Part shown: one piece after another, positions 37,030 through 46,424 of the stretch
Position numbering within the stretch: the stretch's first letter is position 1
Layout of the letters: every line of letters begins with the position of its first letter
Source: Pseudomonas lutea
GTDB taxonomy: Bacteria > Pseudomonadota > Gammaproteobacteria > Pseudomonadales > Pseudomonadaceae
Direction: 5' to 3'
Assembly: GCF_000759445.1 (NCBI RefSeq)
Contig: NZ_JRMB01000003.1
Location: 347,001-411,000 of the forward strand
DNA length: 64,000 nucleotides
The notes under the pieces: generated by a model
Told to the model about the DNA's origin: nothing
Seen by the model: the letters and a program-made list of their open reading frames with translations, nothing else
Databases searched by the model: none
Translations under genes and position numbers: made by a program

Positions 37030-37832
37030 TAATGAATAGCGCGCCCGCTGGGCAGCGATTGCAAGCGCTGGGTGAGGCGCAGTTTCTGCACCGGATCTTC
37101 ACTCAACATTAATGCATGCTCCAGATCGAAGCGTTCGGCCTGCGGGCAATCCAGATGCTGGTACAGGCTGGCGCGAGCGAGATAATCGCTGGTGTTGGCC
37201 TGACCCAGTTCCATCACCCGCGTTGCATCCTTGAGTGCCGCGATCAAGTCGTCGTTTAACTGGTGCAAATAGCGCAGGTTTCGCGACAAGCGTTGAAGCA
37301 TTGCCGCAGGGGTTGCGGTTGTCATGTGCTCGGCCATCAATGGCACGTTCGGGCCGAATTGACGCAGCAGCAACTCCCGGCAGTCCTTTGGGTACAGCCT
37401 GCGCCCGCCGCAGGGGTCAAGCGAATGATCGGCACGTGGCACACGCAGCAGAAAGTGCCCCGGGAAATTGACCCCTTCAAGTGGAATATCGAGACGCTTG
37501 GCAATGTGAAGTGCAACCAATGCCAGCCCCAGCGGCTGGCCTCGACGCCGCTCAATGATCTTGTGAAGCATCGCCGCTTGAGGCTTGGGTTGAGCGGCAT
37601 CGTCCTGTTGGAAACCCAGTGCCGCCAGTTGCCGCAGCAAAGGCTGAGCGAGTTCAGTCGCCGGCAGCATGGGAAGCGCAGCGCCGATGCTGCGCTCCAG
37701 CGTGGCCAGTTGGTCGTGGAAGGCCTGGAAATCAACCTGTTCATCGTGTTCTGCCGCAATCCACAAGGCCGCTTCAAACGTGGACGGCGGATTCTGCTGC
37801 AGACAGGCAAGGCATTGCTGGCGCGGACTCAT
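37029..37832 (-). CDS. SirB1-family protein (transglutaminase-like plus TPR)
   Basis: 267-residue SirB1-type protein. The transglutaminase-like fold covers about 30-185, with the motif RRGQPLGLALVALHIAKRL near 98-116 and FPGHFLLRV near 125-133, where active members carry Cys and His; the His of the GHF motif is kept, but a Cys at the usual nucleophile place is not evident. The C-terminal 80 residues are TPR-like (YLARASLYQHLDCPQAERFD). Start ATG 37832 with GGAG. Function unknown. Converges with the toxin-like gene. Confidence 0.85.
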   Translation of the reverse strand: MSPRQQCLACLQQNPPSTFEAALWIAAEHDEQVDFQAFHDQLATLERSIGAALPMLPATELAQPLLRQLAALGFQQDDAAQPKPQAAMLHKIIERRRGQPLGLALVALHIAKRLDIPLEGVNFPGHFLLRVPRADHSLDPCGGRRLYPKDCRELLLRQFGPNVPLMAEHMTTATPAAMLQRLSRNLRYLHQLNDDLIAALKDATRVMELGQANTSDYLARASLYQHLDCPQAERFDLEHALMLSEDPVQKLRLTQRLQSLPSGRAIH

Positions 37833-38026
37833 CGACTTCTCCGGCGGTATCGGGCGACGCGAAAACTTAACCATTGGCTCTGTTTTATCCCCTGACTGGC
37901 GCCTTCGTCCAGCGATGATTCGTGGCCGGGGCCCAGTAACTGTCCCTCGTCAGGATGCCGCGGCAGGTGCCTTCCTTTTTTCATCCAGCGCCTATACTCG
38001 CCAGTACGAAAAAGGGAGCATTGCCC

Positions 38027-39049
38027 ATGTTCGCTCTCATGCAAAGCTCACGCGTGCAATCACTGCACATGATGGTCGAGCCCGGTACCGGCTTGAAGGC
38101 GGTGATCGCGATTCACAGCAGCCGAAAAGGCCCAGCGCTCGGCGGCTGTCGCTACCTGTCCTATCCAACTGAAGAGAGCGCTGTAGAAGACGCCATTCAA
38201 CTGGCCAGGAACATGAGCTACAAGGCTGTCCTTGCCGGGTTATCTCTGGGCGGAGGGACGGCAGTGATCATGCGTCCGGCTCATGTACCGGACAGGGCTG
38301 CCTTGTTTGAGGCCTTCGGGCGTTTTGTCGAAAGCCTGGACGGCCGGTACATCACGGCCATGGACAGCGGTACATCGAGGGAGGATATGGATTGCATTGC
38401 GCAATGCACTCGACACGTCACCAGCACCACCGCGGTGGGCGACCCCTCGGCACATACCGCGCTGGGGTTATATACGGGGATTCGCACCACTGCGATGGCC
38501 CGGCTGGGCAGCGATAACCTGGAAGGCTTGCGGGTAGCGATACAGGGCTTGGGGCATGTGGGATATGCGCTGGCTGAACAGCTGCATGCGGCGGGCGCCG
38601 AGCTCTTGGTTGCAGATCTGGACAGCGGCAAAGTCCAGCTCGCCATGGAGCAATTCGGTGCTAAACCGATTGCCAGTGAGGCGTTGCTCAGCACGCCCTG
38701 CGACATTCTCGCGCCCTGCGGGCTGGGCGGGGTCCTGAACAGTCACAGCGTTGCCAAGTTGCGTTGCGCTGCTGTCGCGGGTGGCGCGAATAACCAGCTC
38801 AGCTGTGCCGCCATTGCCGATCAGTTGGAAGCGCGCGGCATTCTGTACGCCCCGGACTATGTCATCAACTCCGGAGGCCTCATCTATGTGGCGCTTCAGC
38901 ACCAGGGGGCAACTGACGGAACGATCACTGCACATCTCTCTCAGATCGGCACACGGCTGACTGAAGTATTTGCCCATGCCCAGGCTGAAAAGCGCTCCCC
39001 CGCGCGCGTCGCAGATGCGCTGGCAGAGCGGCTACTCGATCAGGAGTGA
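38027..39049 (+). CDS. Leu/Phe/Val dehydrogenase family protein with substituted catalytic lysine
   Basis: 340-residue amino-acid dehydrogenase of the Glu/Leu/Phe/Val family, which deaminates branched-chain or aromatic amino acids with NAD. The first conserved lysine (substrate carboxylate) is kept in SYK66. The Gly-rich loop reads LGGGT (T78), where the family has GGGK with the catalytic lysine; the codon is ACG (38258-38260), one base from AAG. The catalytic Asp of TAMDSGT is kept, and the Rossmann motif IQGLGHVGYALAEQL follows. As written, the enzyme should be inactive or strongly altered; a sequencing error is possible. ATG 38027 with AGGGAG. Confidence 0.88.
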   Translation: MFALMQSSRVQSLHMMVEPGTGLKAVIAIHSSRKGPALGGCRYLSYPTEESAVEDAIQLARNMSYKAVLAGLSLGGGTAVIMRPAHVPDRAALFEAFGRFVESLDGRYITAMDSGTSREDMDCIAQCTRHVTSTTAVGDPSAHTALGLYTGIRTTAMARLGSDNLEGLRVAIQGLGHVGYALAEQLHAAGAELLVADLDSGKVQLAMEQFGAKPIASEALLSTPCDILAPCGLGGVLNSHSVAKLRCAAVAGGANNQLSCAAIADQLEARGILYAPDYVINSGGLIYVALQHQGATDGTITAHLSQIGTRLTEVFAHAQAEKRSPARVADALAERLLDQE

Positions 39050-39086
39050 ACCGCAGCGTCTTGCCCCGCAATCTCAACCCCTGCGA

Positions 39087-39353
39087 TTACTCTGCCTCTT
39101 GCTCCGTGGGTGTCAGCTCATTGAGGGCCAAGGCGTTGTTCTTGAAAGCCGCAGCGAAAACCGCGCGGTTTTTGGCCATGAAGATACTGGCATCTTCGGC
39201 GTGTTTTTCGGTAAGACCGGCAACATTCTTCATCAACACGTCGGTAAGCAGTTCTGCCAGTTCCAGCATCTGATCATGGGCATCGGCGAGTTTGCGGTCC
39301 ACGAACGTAGTCTCCAAATCACGCGTACTGCGGTAAAGGGTTTCAACAGCCAT
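39087..39353 (-). CDS. yebG: YebG-family SOS-regulated protein
   Basis: 88-residue YebG-like protein. The N-terminus MAVETLYRSTRDLETTF and the motif KLADAHDQMLELAELL line up with E. coli YebG (MAVE..Y, KKEADAYDKMLDTADLL). YebG is a LexA-controlled DNA-damage protein of unclear activity. A CTG-N10-CAG LexA box lies about 100 bases upstream (39454-39469), which supports both identity and SOS control. ATG 39353 with GAGG 6 bases upstream is preferred to ATG 39371. Confidence 0.85.
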   Translation of the reverse strand: MAVETLYRSTRDLETTFVDRKLADAHDQMLELAELLTDVLMKNVAGLTEKHAEDASIFMAKNRAVFAAAFKNNALALNELTPTEQEAE

Positions 39354-39453
39354 TGTCGGCCTCGTCGTCATTTCCAGAGTTGTTAGGGATCAGCTCGCGC
39401 GGTTGGCGCACATGGCCGAAAGGTGATGCAAGACAGCACGCGCTGTCTTTTTA

Positions 39454-39469
39454 CTGTCTATTTATACAG
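39454..39469. promoter_or_regulatory. LexA (SOS) box
   Basis: CTGTCTATTTATACAG fits CTG-N10-CAG with an AT-rich centre, as in Pseudomonas LexA sites. Upstream of yebG on its own strand. The rest of 39354-39765 holds no supported gene. Confidence 0.8.
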
Positions 39470-39765
39470 TGCGCAGCATAGGTGAATCATTAGAGCTTGG
39501 GTAGGGGCCGCCTTCACTTTTTGCCGATCATCCGGTTGCGACATCCGGTCACGTTCCCAGCACAGGCTAATGGCCCTATTAATGCTAGCTACTGTCGAGC
39601 CGCGCGCGAGCGGATGTCACGTGCGCGCCCTACGCTTCATCTGAACTGCTCAAGGAATTACGTCGTGAAAACTGGCTCGGCTCAACGTCAGCGCTTTTTG
39701 GCATGCGGGTGCGCCGCAAGGCGTCGCTTCACCAACAGTTCTGGCTTATGGACGGGAGGCGCGCG

Positions 39766-40212
39766 ATGGGCAGCGTGAAGTGGGCAGACCGGATGCGGGC
39801 TAAGCTCCATGGCGGCGCCAACAGCCTGGGTAACCTTGCGGTTGAGGCGTTTCATTATCTGGCTCTGTTCGGCATCGGCGCGGTCACTGCGTATGCAGCG
39901 ATAAAGGCATTTATCGGCATGCTTGGGCAGGAGTACATCGCCGTGGATGACATCCTGCTGTTGTTCATCTACCTGGAATTGGGTGCGATGGTCGGCATCT
40001 ATTTCAAAACCAACCACATGCCCCTGCGGTTCCTTCTCTACATTGGGGTCACAGCGCTTATCCGTTTGCTGATCAGCGACGTCTCGCATCACAAGGCGCC
40101 GGACATGGGCATCATTTACGTGTGTGGCGGGGTGCTGTTGCTGGCGTTTTCAATCCTGGTGGTGAGGTACTCGTCGTCGAGGTATCCCTCGGTTCAGGAG
40201 AAAGTGGAGTAG
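39766..40212 (+). CDS. psiE: Phosphate-starvation-inducible membrane protein PsiE
   Basis: 148-residue PsiE-family protein with four hydrophobic helices (about 20-45, 55-75, 80-100, 110-135). Family stretches are DDILLLFIYLELGAMVGIYF (about 58-77) and MPLRFLLYIGVTALIRLLI (about 83-101), the latter typical of PsiE. ATG 39766 with GGGAGG; the longer in-frame ATG 39703 is discarded. Role not established beyond induction by phosphate starvation in E. coli. Confidence 0.88.
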   Translation: MGSVKWADRMRAKLHGGANSLGNLAVEAFHYLALFGIGAVTAYAAIKAFIGMLGQEYIAVDDILLLFIYLELGAMVGIYFKTNHMPLRFLLYIGVTALIRLLISDVSHHKAPDMGIIYVCGGVLLLAFSILVVRYSSSRYPSVQEKVE

Positions 40213-40278
40213 GGCGCGCGCGACTGGGCGCATTCCAATGGGCCCGCTTCACGTGCGAGCCCTCTGGGACCGCCTTCC

Positions 40279-41571
40279 TCAAACCCGAGCAGTCTGCTTC
40301 TCGGTAGTTTCGGCCGGCGAGGCGTCGGCGAAGTGGTTGACCTGACGCAACGCTTTGAAACCGACCATCCAGGCACCGACAACCCCCAAGGTACATAGCC
40401 CGCCGATGATCGCCGCAGGAACGGCGCCCCAGAGCGCGGCACTGCTGCCGGCGCGGAACTCGCCCAGTTCGTTGGACGAGCCGATGAACAGCATATTCAC
40501 CGCATTCACCCGTCCGCGCATGTCGTCCGGCGTCGAAAACTGCACCAGCGTGGAGCGGATATAGACGCTGACCATGTCCGCCGCACCGGCGATCATCAGG
40601 GCCAGCAGCGACAGCCAGAACAGCGTCGACAGCGCGAACACCAGATTGGCCACTCCAAAGACCGCAACGGCAATGAACATGACCAGGCCGACATGCCGGT
40701 CAAAAGGTCGAAAACTCAGGTACAGACCGGTGGCGACCTCGCCGAGGCTCATGGCACTGCGCAGCGCACCCAGCCCCTGCGGACCGAGGTGCAACACTTC
40801 ATGAGCGTAGATGGGCAATAGCGCTACCACGCCGCCGAGCAGCACGGCGAACAGGTCAAGCGAAATGGTCCCGAGGATGATCGGCCGCGAGCGAATAAAG
40901 GCGATGCCTGCGGTGAACCGCTTCCAGGCTGTTGATTCCAGGATCTGCTTCTTGCCGGCATAAAGCACCGGTACACGGATGAGCAACAACACGCCGGCGA
41001 TAAAGCTGGCCATGCACACCGAGTAGGTGAGCCCGCCGCCACCGGCAGCATACAAACCGCCGCCGACCAGAGGCCCGGCGATGGTAGCGATGCGCATGAT
41101 CATGCTATTGGTGGCGATCGCCGAGGCGAGTTTTTCACGGGGCACCACCTGTGGCAGCAGGCTCTGCAATGCGGGACCTGTGAAGGCTCGTGCGCAGCCG
41201 AACAGCGCCAAAGTGGCGTAAATCAGTCGAGTGTCCTGATGGTGCGTGACCGAAAACAGCATCAGCATCAGGCTGCACACCGCCTGAACCGACCAACTTA
41301 TGGTCAGGATCAGCTTGCGATCATAACGGTCAATAAGGTCGCCAGCGGGCATCAACAGCAGCAGCATCGGAATGAACTGCGCCAGGCCCACGTAGGCGAG
41401 CGAGATCGGGCTGCGGGTCATGTCGTAGACCTGCCAGGCGACGACTACCGCTTGAATCTGCATGGCAAATACAGCCGCGAGACGCGCGGTCAGAAAAGCG
41501 AAAAAGCCGGGCAGACGCAGGGCGCTTTTGGCAGACGATTCGGAAGATGAAGCGGGCGGTTCGGAACTCAA
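40279..41571 (-). CDS. MFS exporter, EntS-like
   Basis: 430-residue major-facilitator transporter with 12 hydrophobic segments. Motif A-like loop between helices 2 and 3 is PAGDLIDRYDRKLIL (near 75-89). The N-terminal GFFAFLTARLAAVFAMQIQAVVVAWQVYD is like the enterobactin exporter EntS/MFS_3 group. Likely exports a siderophore or drug; substrate unknown. Single gene with start ATG 41571. Confidence 0.88.
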   Translation of the reverse strand: MSSEPPASSSESSAKSALRLPGFFAFLTARLAAVFAMQIQAVVVAWQVYDMTRSPISLAYVGLAQFIPMLLLLMPAGDLIDRYDRKLILTISWSVQAVCSLMLMLFSVTHHQDTRLIYATLALFGCARAFTGPALQSLLPQVVPREKLASAIATNSMIMRIATIAGPLVGGGLYAAGGGGLTYSVCMASFIAGVLLLIRVPVLYAGKKQILESTAWKRFTAGIAFIRSRPIILGTISLDLFAVLLGGVVALLPIYAHEVLHLGPQGLGALRSAMSLGEVATGLYLSFRPFDRHVGLVMFIAVAVFGVANLVFALSTLFWLSLLALMIAGAADMVSVYIRSTLVQFSTPDDMRGRVNAVNMLFIGSSNELGEFRAGSSAALWGAVPAAIIGGLCTLGVVGAWMVGFKALRQVNHFADASPAETTEKQTARV

Positions 41572-41710
41572 GGCGGGGCATCCATCGCAGTAAAAGACGG
41601 CTGACTGTTATACACCGGTAAGCGTGTGTATGCCTGTAGCTGTCAGAACTTTAATGGAGTAACGACGTGCAAACGGCAGCCGAAGACCGTCGGCTGCCGA
41701 GCCTTTACCG

Positions 41711-42163
41711 TTAACCTTTCACTGGAACCAGATCGAAATTGTTGTCCTGGTACTGGAACAACAGACAATCTTCGCCGGCTGCGCAGCCGCTTTCATGGAC
41801 TTGCCTGGCAGGCAGATTATAAAAAGAGCCAGCCGGGTACTCGGTGCGCTTGCCGTCGATGACCGCATAGAAAGTACCGGCCATCACAACGGTGGGGAGT
41901 GCCTGGCTGTGGAGGTGCAGACCATTGTCGGTACCGGCCTTGAAGGTCACGAAGGCGGAGTAGAAGCCTTTGCCTTTGCTCAGAATGTCGCCTTCGGTAT
42001 TGGCATAACCCACGGCGCCTTGAGTTCCTGGAACCTCTTGCCACTTCAACTGAGCGACGCGTAGTGAGACCACCGAGTCGGGCGCATTATTTGCGGCAAT
42101 AGCCGCTGTAGCGATCACCAACAAGGCGAGACTTGCGCTGGTCATTTTCTTCAGATGTTTCAT
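41711..42163 (-). CDS. Secreted cupin-fold protein (DUF4437-like)
   Basis: 150-residue protein with a signal peptide (KHLKK then ASLALLVIATAAIAA) and a single cupin barrel. Cupin motif 1-like GLHLHSQALPTVVMAGTFYA (about 81-100) gives two metal-binding histidines, with YPAGSFYNLPARQVHE near 109-124 as motif 2. Two Cys near the end (SGCAAGEDC) may form a disulfide. Periplasmic; ligand unknown. Confidence 0.8.
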   Translation of the reverse strand: MKHLKKMTSASLALLVIATAAIAANNAPDSVVSLRVAQLKWQEVPGTQGAVGYANTEGDILSKGKGFYSAFVTFKAGTDNGLHLHSQALPTVVMAGTFYAVIDGKRTEYPAGSFYNLPARQVHESGCAAGEDCLLFQYQDNNFDLVPVKG

Positions 42164-42283
42164 GGTGGAGCCCTCTATGGTTTGGAATAGTGGGCGATGT
42201 TAGGGCGCAGAACGGTGCGCATATACGGCATCAATCAAGCATGACCTGTGCAATAACAGCACAGGCTTCTTCTTGAAGCATGA

Positions 42284-43189
42284 TCAGCTTACCCACCGGG
42301 GCACGGCGTAATATTGCTGGGCGTAATCCAGAAAGACTCGCACTTTGGGCGCCACATACCGACTCTGCGGATACAGTGCGTACAACGAGCGCGAACGTAG
42401 CGTCCATTGCGGCAGCACGTGCGTCAGGCGGCCGTCCGCCAGAGCATCGTGGACAATGAAGCGGTCGAAGCTGGCGATCCCCACCCCCGCAATCGCGGCG
42501 GCTCGAAGCGCCATGGGCGAGTTGGCGCTGAGCCGGGCAGGCATGTTTATCTCAAGCTGCTGAGCATCCGGACCTGTCAACTGCAGCAGATTTGGCTGGG
42601 TCAGGCGGCTGTAGACCAGAAGCGGATGCTGGCTCAGCGTTTCAGTCGTCAGCGCCGACACCTGACGCTTTAGATAGGCGGGTGCTGCCACCAGAATGAC
42701 TTCACTCAAACTGAGTCGCCGAGCCACCAGGCTGGAGTCGGGCAGATAATCCGTCACGCGCAGGCACAGATCGACGCCTTCAGCGAGCAAATCCACAAGT
42801 TGATCCGTGCAGGTCAGTTCAATATTCAGATGTGGGTAGAGTTCGACAAATCCTGCCAGCCAGCGCCCCAATTCAAGTTCTCCGAACGCCGTACCCACAT
42901 TCAAGCGCAAAGTGCCACTGGGCTGCTCGTGATGCTCGGACAGCTGCAACGCCATGCTGTCCATCTGTTCGAGAATGTGCGCGCAATGGCGATAGAAGAG
43001 CCCGCCCGCCTCAGTCAGTTGCAGGCGGCGGGTGGTTCGGTGCAGCAGCTGAGTGCCAAACTGGCGTTCGAGGTTTTTGACCTGCCGAGACAATACCGTG
43101 TGCGACTGCCCGGTGAGCTGGGCCGCCGCACTGAACCCACCGCTGTCCACCACCCGGCGGAACGCTTGCATCGCGCTGAGGGTGTCCAT
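42284..43189 (-). CDS. LysR-family transcriptional regulator
   Basis: 301-residue LTTR. Winged HTH at 1-60 (MQAFRRVVDSGGFSAAAQL, SHTVLSRQVKNLERQFGTQL, LLHRTTRRLQLTEAG), then the co-inducer-binding domain (about 90-295) with GTLRLNVGTAFGELELG. Belongs to the CrgA/DmlR-like group. The nearest candidate target is the cupin gene 120 bases downstream on the same strand, but this is conjecture. Confidence 0.92.
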   Translation of the reverse strand: MDTLSAMQAFRRVVDSGGFSAAAQLTGQSHTVLSRQVKNLERQFGTQLLHRTTRRLQLTEAGGLFYRHCAHILEQMDSMALQLSEHHEQPSGTLRLNVGTAFGELELGRWLAGFVELYPHLNIELTCTDQLVDLLAEGVDLCLRVTDYLPDSSLVARRLSLSEVILVAAPAYLKRQVSALTTETLSQHPLLVYSRLTQPNLLQLTGPDAQQLEINMPARLSANSPMALRAAAIAGVGIASFDRFIVHDALADGRLTHVLPQWTLRSRSLYALYPQSRYVAPKVRVFLDYAQQYYAVPRWVS

Positions 43190-43218
43190 TCCCTTGGTTC
43201 TCCTGATGGGCAGTAAGG

Positions 43219-44304
43219 TCAGCGGCGAACCAGCAGCACGCCTGATTCCATGTGATGGGTGTAGGGGAATTGATCAAACAGCGCACACCGTTCGACCCTG
43301 TGGGTGTCATGCAACTGAGCGATATTGGCGGCCAATGTCTCCGGGTTACAGGAGATATACACAATGCGCTCGAAGCGTCGCGTCAGTTCGCAGGTGTCGG
43401 TGTCCATGCCTGCGCGGGGTGGGTCGACGAACACGCTGCCAAAATCGTAGCTTTTCAGATCGATACCCGCCAGACGACGAAACGGGCGCACGTCATTCAG
43501 GGCCTCGGTCAGCTCTTCGGCCGACAGACGCACCAATGAGACATTATCCACTGCGTTGTCTGCCAGGTTGCTCAGCGCCGCATTCACCGAAGTCTTGCTG
43601 ATCTCGGTGGCCAGCACCTTGCGCACCCGCGTGGCGAGTGGCAGCGTGAAGTTGCCGTTGCCGCAATACAGCTCGAGCAAATCATCCTCCCGCTCACCGA
43701 GCGCGTCGTAGGCCCAAGTCAGCATTTTCTGGTTCACGGTGCCGTTGGGCTGGGTGAACGCGCCTTCCGGCTGACGATAACGGAAGGTCCGCCCGGCGAC
43801 TTCAAGCTCTTCGGTGACGTAATCCCGACCGATGACCAGACGCTGTCCCTTTGAACGGCCGATCACGCTGACCTTCAAATCGGCCGCCAACTGCTCGGCT
43901 TCGCGTTGCCAGGCGTCATCCAGAGGGCGGTGATAGCACAGGGTAATCATGCCGTCACCGGCCAGCGTGGTCAGGAAGTCCACTTGGAATAGCTTGTGGT
44001 TGAGCGTCTTGCTGCCTTCCCAGCGATCCCGCAGCACGGGCATCAGCGCGTTGATCTGCTCGCTGGCGATAGGGAAATCATTGATCAGAATCGGCGTGTG
44101 CTTATCGCCCGGCGTGAACATGGCGTAATGGCGCTTGCCGTCATCGCGCCACAAACGAAACTCGGCGCGCAGGCGGTAATGCTCGCGTGGCGAATCGAAG
44201 ACGTGAGGCTCTGGCGCCTCGAACGGCGCCAGCAGCTCGCGCAGGCGTGCGGTCTTCGCATCGAGTTGAGCGGTGTAGCTCGCGGGGTCGAACGTAGAAC
44301 TCAT
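43219..44304 (-). CDS. trmA: tRNA (uracil-5-)-methyltransferase
   Basis: 361-residue TrmA, which methylates U54 of tRNA to ribothymidine using SAM. SAM site [15 protein letters not shown] near 211-225; catalytic region VDPPRAGMD near 295-303; nucleophile Cys in [12 protein letters not shown] near 319-330. Length typical. It overlaps the NCS2 permease stop by 4 bases (ATGA), an operon-like arrangement of unrelated functions. Confidence 0.96.
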   Translation of the reverse strand: MSSTFDPASYTAQLDAKTARLRELLAPFEAPEPHVFDSPREHYRLRAEFRLWRDDGKRHYAMFTPGDKHTPILINDFPIASEQINALMPVLRDRWEGSKTLNHKLFQVDFLTTLAGDGMITLCYHRPLDDAWQREAEQLAADLKVSVIGRSKGQRLVIGRDYVTEELEVAGRTFRYRQPEGAFTQPNGTVNQKMLTWAYDALGEREDDLLELYCGNGNFTLPLATRVRKVLATEISKTSVNAALSNLADNAVDNVSLVRLSAEELTEALNDVRPFRRLAGIDLKSYDFGSVFVDPPRAGMDTDTCELTRRFERIVYISCNPETLAANIAQLHDTHRVERCALFDQFPYTHHMESGVLLVRR

Positions 44305-45593
44305 GGATAAAAGCCCAGCTTGATCACGAACAGAACCGAGAGCACGACCAGTGCCGGATTCAGCTCGCGGCCGCGACCCGCCAACAGCTTGATCACGGTC
44401 CAGGAAATGAAGCCAAAAGCGATGCCATTGGCGATTGAATAAGTGAACGGCATGGCCAGCGCGGTGATCACGACCGGAGCTGCTTCAGTGATGTCGTCCC
44501 AGTTGATTTCGGCAAGGCCCGAGGTCATCAACACGGCGACGAACAGCAGGGCAGGTGCGGTGGCAAAGGCCGGGACACTGCCTGCCAGTGGCGCGAAAAA
44601 CAGGGCCAGCAAAAACAGTACGGCAACCACGATGGCGGTCAAGCCCGTCCGCCCGCCGGCGCTTACGCCTGCAGCCGACTCAATGTAACTGGTGGTGGTC
44701 GATGTGCCCAACAAGGAACCGGCCATTGCCGCGGTGCTGTCAGCGATCAGCGCACGTCCCATTTTAGGCATGTGCCCGTCCTTGCCCATCAGGCCGGCGC
44801 GCTTGGCGACGCCGATCAAGGTGCCGGAGTTGTCGAACAGATCCACAAACAGGAACGAGAAAATTACGCTGACCAGACCGATGTTCAGCGCGCCCGGGAT
44901 GTCCAGTTGAAGGAAGGTCGGTGCCAGGGACGGTGGCATCGACATCACGCCGCCAAACGGCGAGTAGCCCAGGCCAATCGACACGATGGTCACCGCCAAA
45001 ATGCCGATGAGTACGGCGCCGCGCACTTTCAGGGCTTCCAGGCCAACGATCAGGGCAAAGCCCAGTGCCGCGAGGATTGGCGCCGGTTTGGCCAGATCGC
45101 CAAGGCCGACCATGGTGGCCGGATTGCTGACCACGATGCCTGCGTTGTGCAGCGCGATCAGCGCCAGAAACAGGCCGATGCCGGCTGCAATGGCCGAGCG
45201 CAGCGGCAATGGGATGCTGTTGATGATCCATTCGCGGATGCGGAAGATCGACAGCAGGAAAAACATCACCGCCGAGATGAACACCGCGCCCAGCGCTACC
45301 TGCCACGTGTGGCCCATGTGCAGGACCACGGTGTAAGTGAAGAAGGCGTTCAGGCCCATCCCCGGCGCAAGGGCGATCGGGTAGTTGGCGATCAGGCCCA
45401 TTACGGTGGAACCGATGGCCGCCGCCAGGCAGGTCGCAACGAAAATCGCGCCCTTGTCCATGCCGGTTTCGCCAAGGATGCTCGGGTTCACGAACAGGAT
45501 GTAGGCCATCGCGAGAAAGGTCGTGATCCCGGCCAGAATTTCGGTGCGCACATTGGTGTTATGTGCCCTGAGTTGAAACAACCGCTCCAGCAT
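44301..45593 (-). CDS. NCS2-family purine permease (AzgA-like guanine/hypoxanthine or adenine)
   Basis: 430-residue AzgA-type symporter with about 13 helices. The signature begins [20 protein letters not shown] (15-34), NP in FVNPSIL, and [14 protein letters not shown] near 72-85, then [26 protein letters not shown] near 281-306, which is diagnostic of the GhxP/AdeQ group. Imports purine bases with protons. ATG 45593; no purine riboswitch recognised in the leader. Confidence 0.92.
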   Translation of the reverse strand: MLERLFQLRAHNTNVRTEILAGITTFLAMAYILFVNPSILGETGMDKGAIFVATCLAAAIGSTVMGLIANYPIALAPGMGLNAFFTYTVVLHMGHTWQVALGAVFISAVMFFLLSIFRIREWIINSIPLPLRSAIAAGIGLFLALIALHNAGIVVSNPATMVGLGDLAKPAPILAALGFALIVGLEALKVRGAVLIGILAVTIVSIGLGYSPFGGVMSMPPSLAPTFLQLDIPGALNIGLVSVIFSFLFVDLFDNSGTLIGVAKRAGLMGKDGHMPKMGRALIADSTAAMAGSLLGTSTTTSYIESAAGVSAGGRTGLTAIVVAVLFLLALFFAPLAGSVPAFATAPALLFVAVLMTSGLAEINWDDITEAAPVVITALAMPFTYSIANGIAFGFISWTVIKLLAGRGRELNPALVVLSVLFVIKLGFYP

Positions 45594-45899
45594 TTAAGGC
45601 TCCCCGGTGACGCCTCGCGTCATTTATGTAGTCGACTGAAACAGCAAAGCACAGCTCACCGAAACGGCTTGCACAAATTCTGCCAGTTGCAAAAAGCCGC
45701 GCATCATACCAGCAGCTCCGGGCGATGGGGCCCGGCGCTTGTCGTCGAATTGCAAAAGTCCGAATCGCCGTTGGCAACAAGAGGGCGACGCTGCGGCAAA
45801 ACGCCCGTCATAAACCCTGAACGTTTACGAAACCGCACAAGTCGTACCCCTTAAGACGCAGATCACTGCGCTGATCGAGTACCTACCGTGAGGCTTTCC
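45594..45899. other. Divergent intergenic region, purine permease / aldehyde oxidoreductase operon
   Basis: 306 bases with no gene. On the minus strand, TGGTATGAT near 45705 could be an extended -10 for the permease. No operator recognised. Confidence 0.4.
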
Positions 45900-46424
45900 A
45901 TGAGTGCAACCAATCAAGCGGCCACCGCAGGGCATTCCATCGCTCTGACGTTGAACGGCCAGACCCGACAAGTGGACGTGCAGCCCTGGACCACCCTGCT
46001 GGATCTGCTGCGTGAGCAGCTGGATCTGGTCGGCACCAAAAAAGGCTGCGACCACGGCCAATGCGGTGCATGCACCGTGCTGCGCGACGGCAAGCGCATC
46101 AATGCCTGCCTGACCCTGGCGATCATGTGTGACGGCGCAGAGCTGACCACGATCGAAGGACTCGCCGATGGCGATACCTTGCACCCGATGCAGCAAGCGT
46201 TCATCAAGCACGACGCGTTTCAGTGCGGCTACTGCACGCCGGGGCAGATTTGCTCGGCGGTGGGCCTGGCCAATGAAGGCCGCGCCAGCACCGATGATGA
46301 AGTGAAAGAACTCATGAGCGGCAACCTGTGCCGTTGCGGCGCCTACAACAACATCCGTGCGGCAGTGGTCGAAGTGCTGCCCTCCATGGCGGCGGCACCC
46401 GATCAAGGAGGGCGCGGCCAATGA
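45900..46424 (+). CDS. Aldehyde oxidoreductase 2Fe-2S subunit (PaoA/YagT-like)
   Basis: 174-residue iron-sulfur subunit of a xanthine-oxidase-family enzyme. Plant-type [2Fe-2S] ligands are in GCDHGQCGACTVL (about 46-58) plus C-terminal Cys near 70; the second cluster is FQCGYCTPGQ near 107-116 and LCRCGAYNNI near 145-154. ATG 45900. Unlike E. coli PaoA, I see no twin-arginine signal, so the enzyme should stay in the cytoplasm. Stop overlaps the FAD-subunit start (ATGA 46421). Confidence 0.92.
   Translation: MSATNQAATAGHSIALTLNGQTRQVDVQPWTTLLDLLREQLDLVGTKKGCDHGQCGACTVLRDGKRINACLTLAIMCDGAELTTIEGLADGDTLHPMQQAFIKHDAFQCGYCTPGQICSAVGLANEGRASTDDEVKELMSGNLCRCGAYNNIRAAVVEVLPSMAAAPDQGGRGQ

Noticed and set aside
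45594..45760. Purine riboswitch in the leader of the NCS2 permease
   Set aside because: No match to the conserved purine aptamer junction sequences that I could see.
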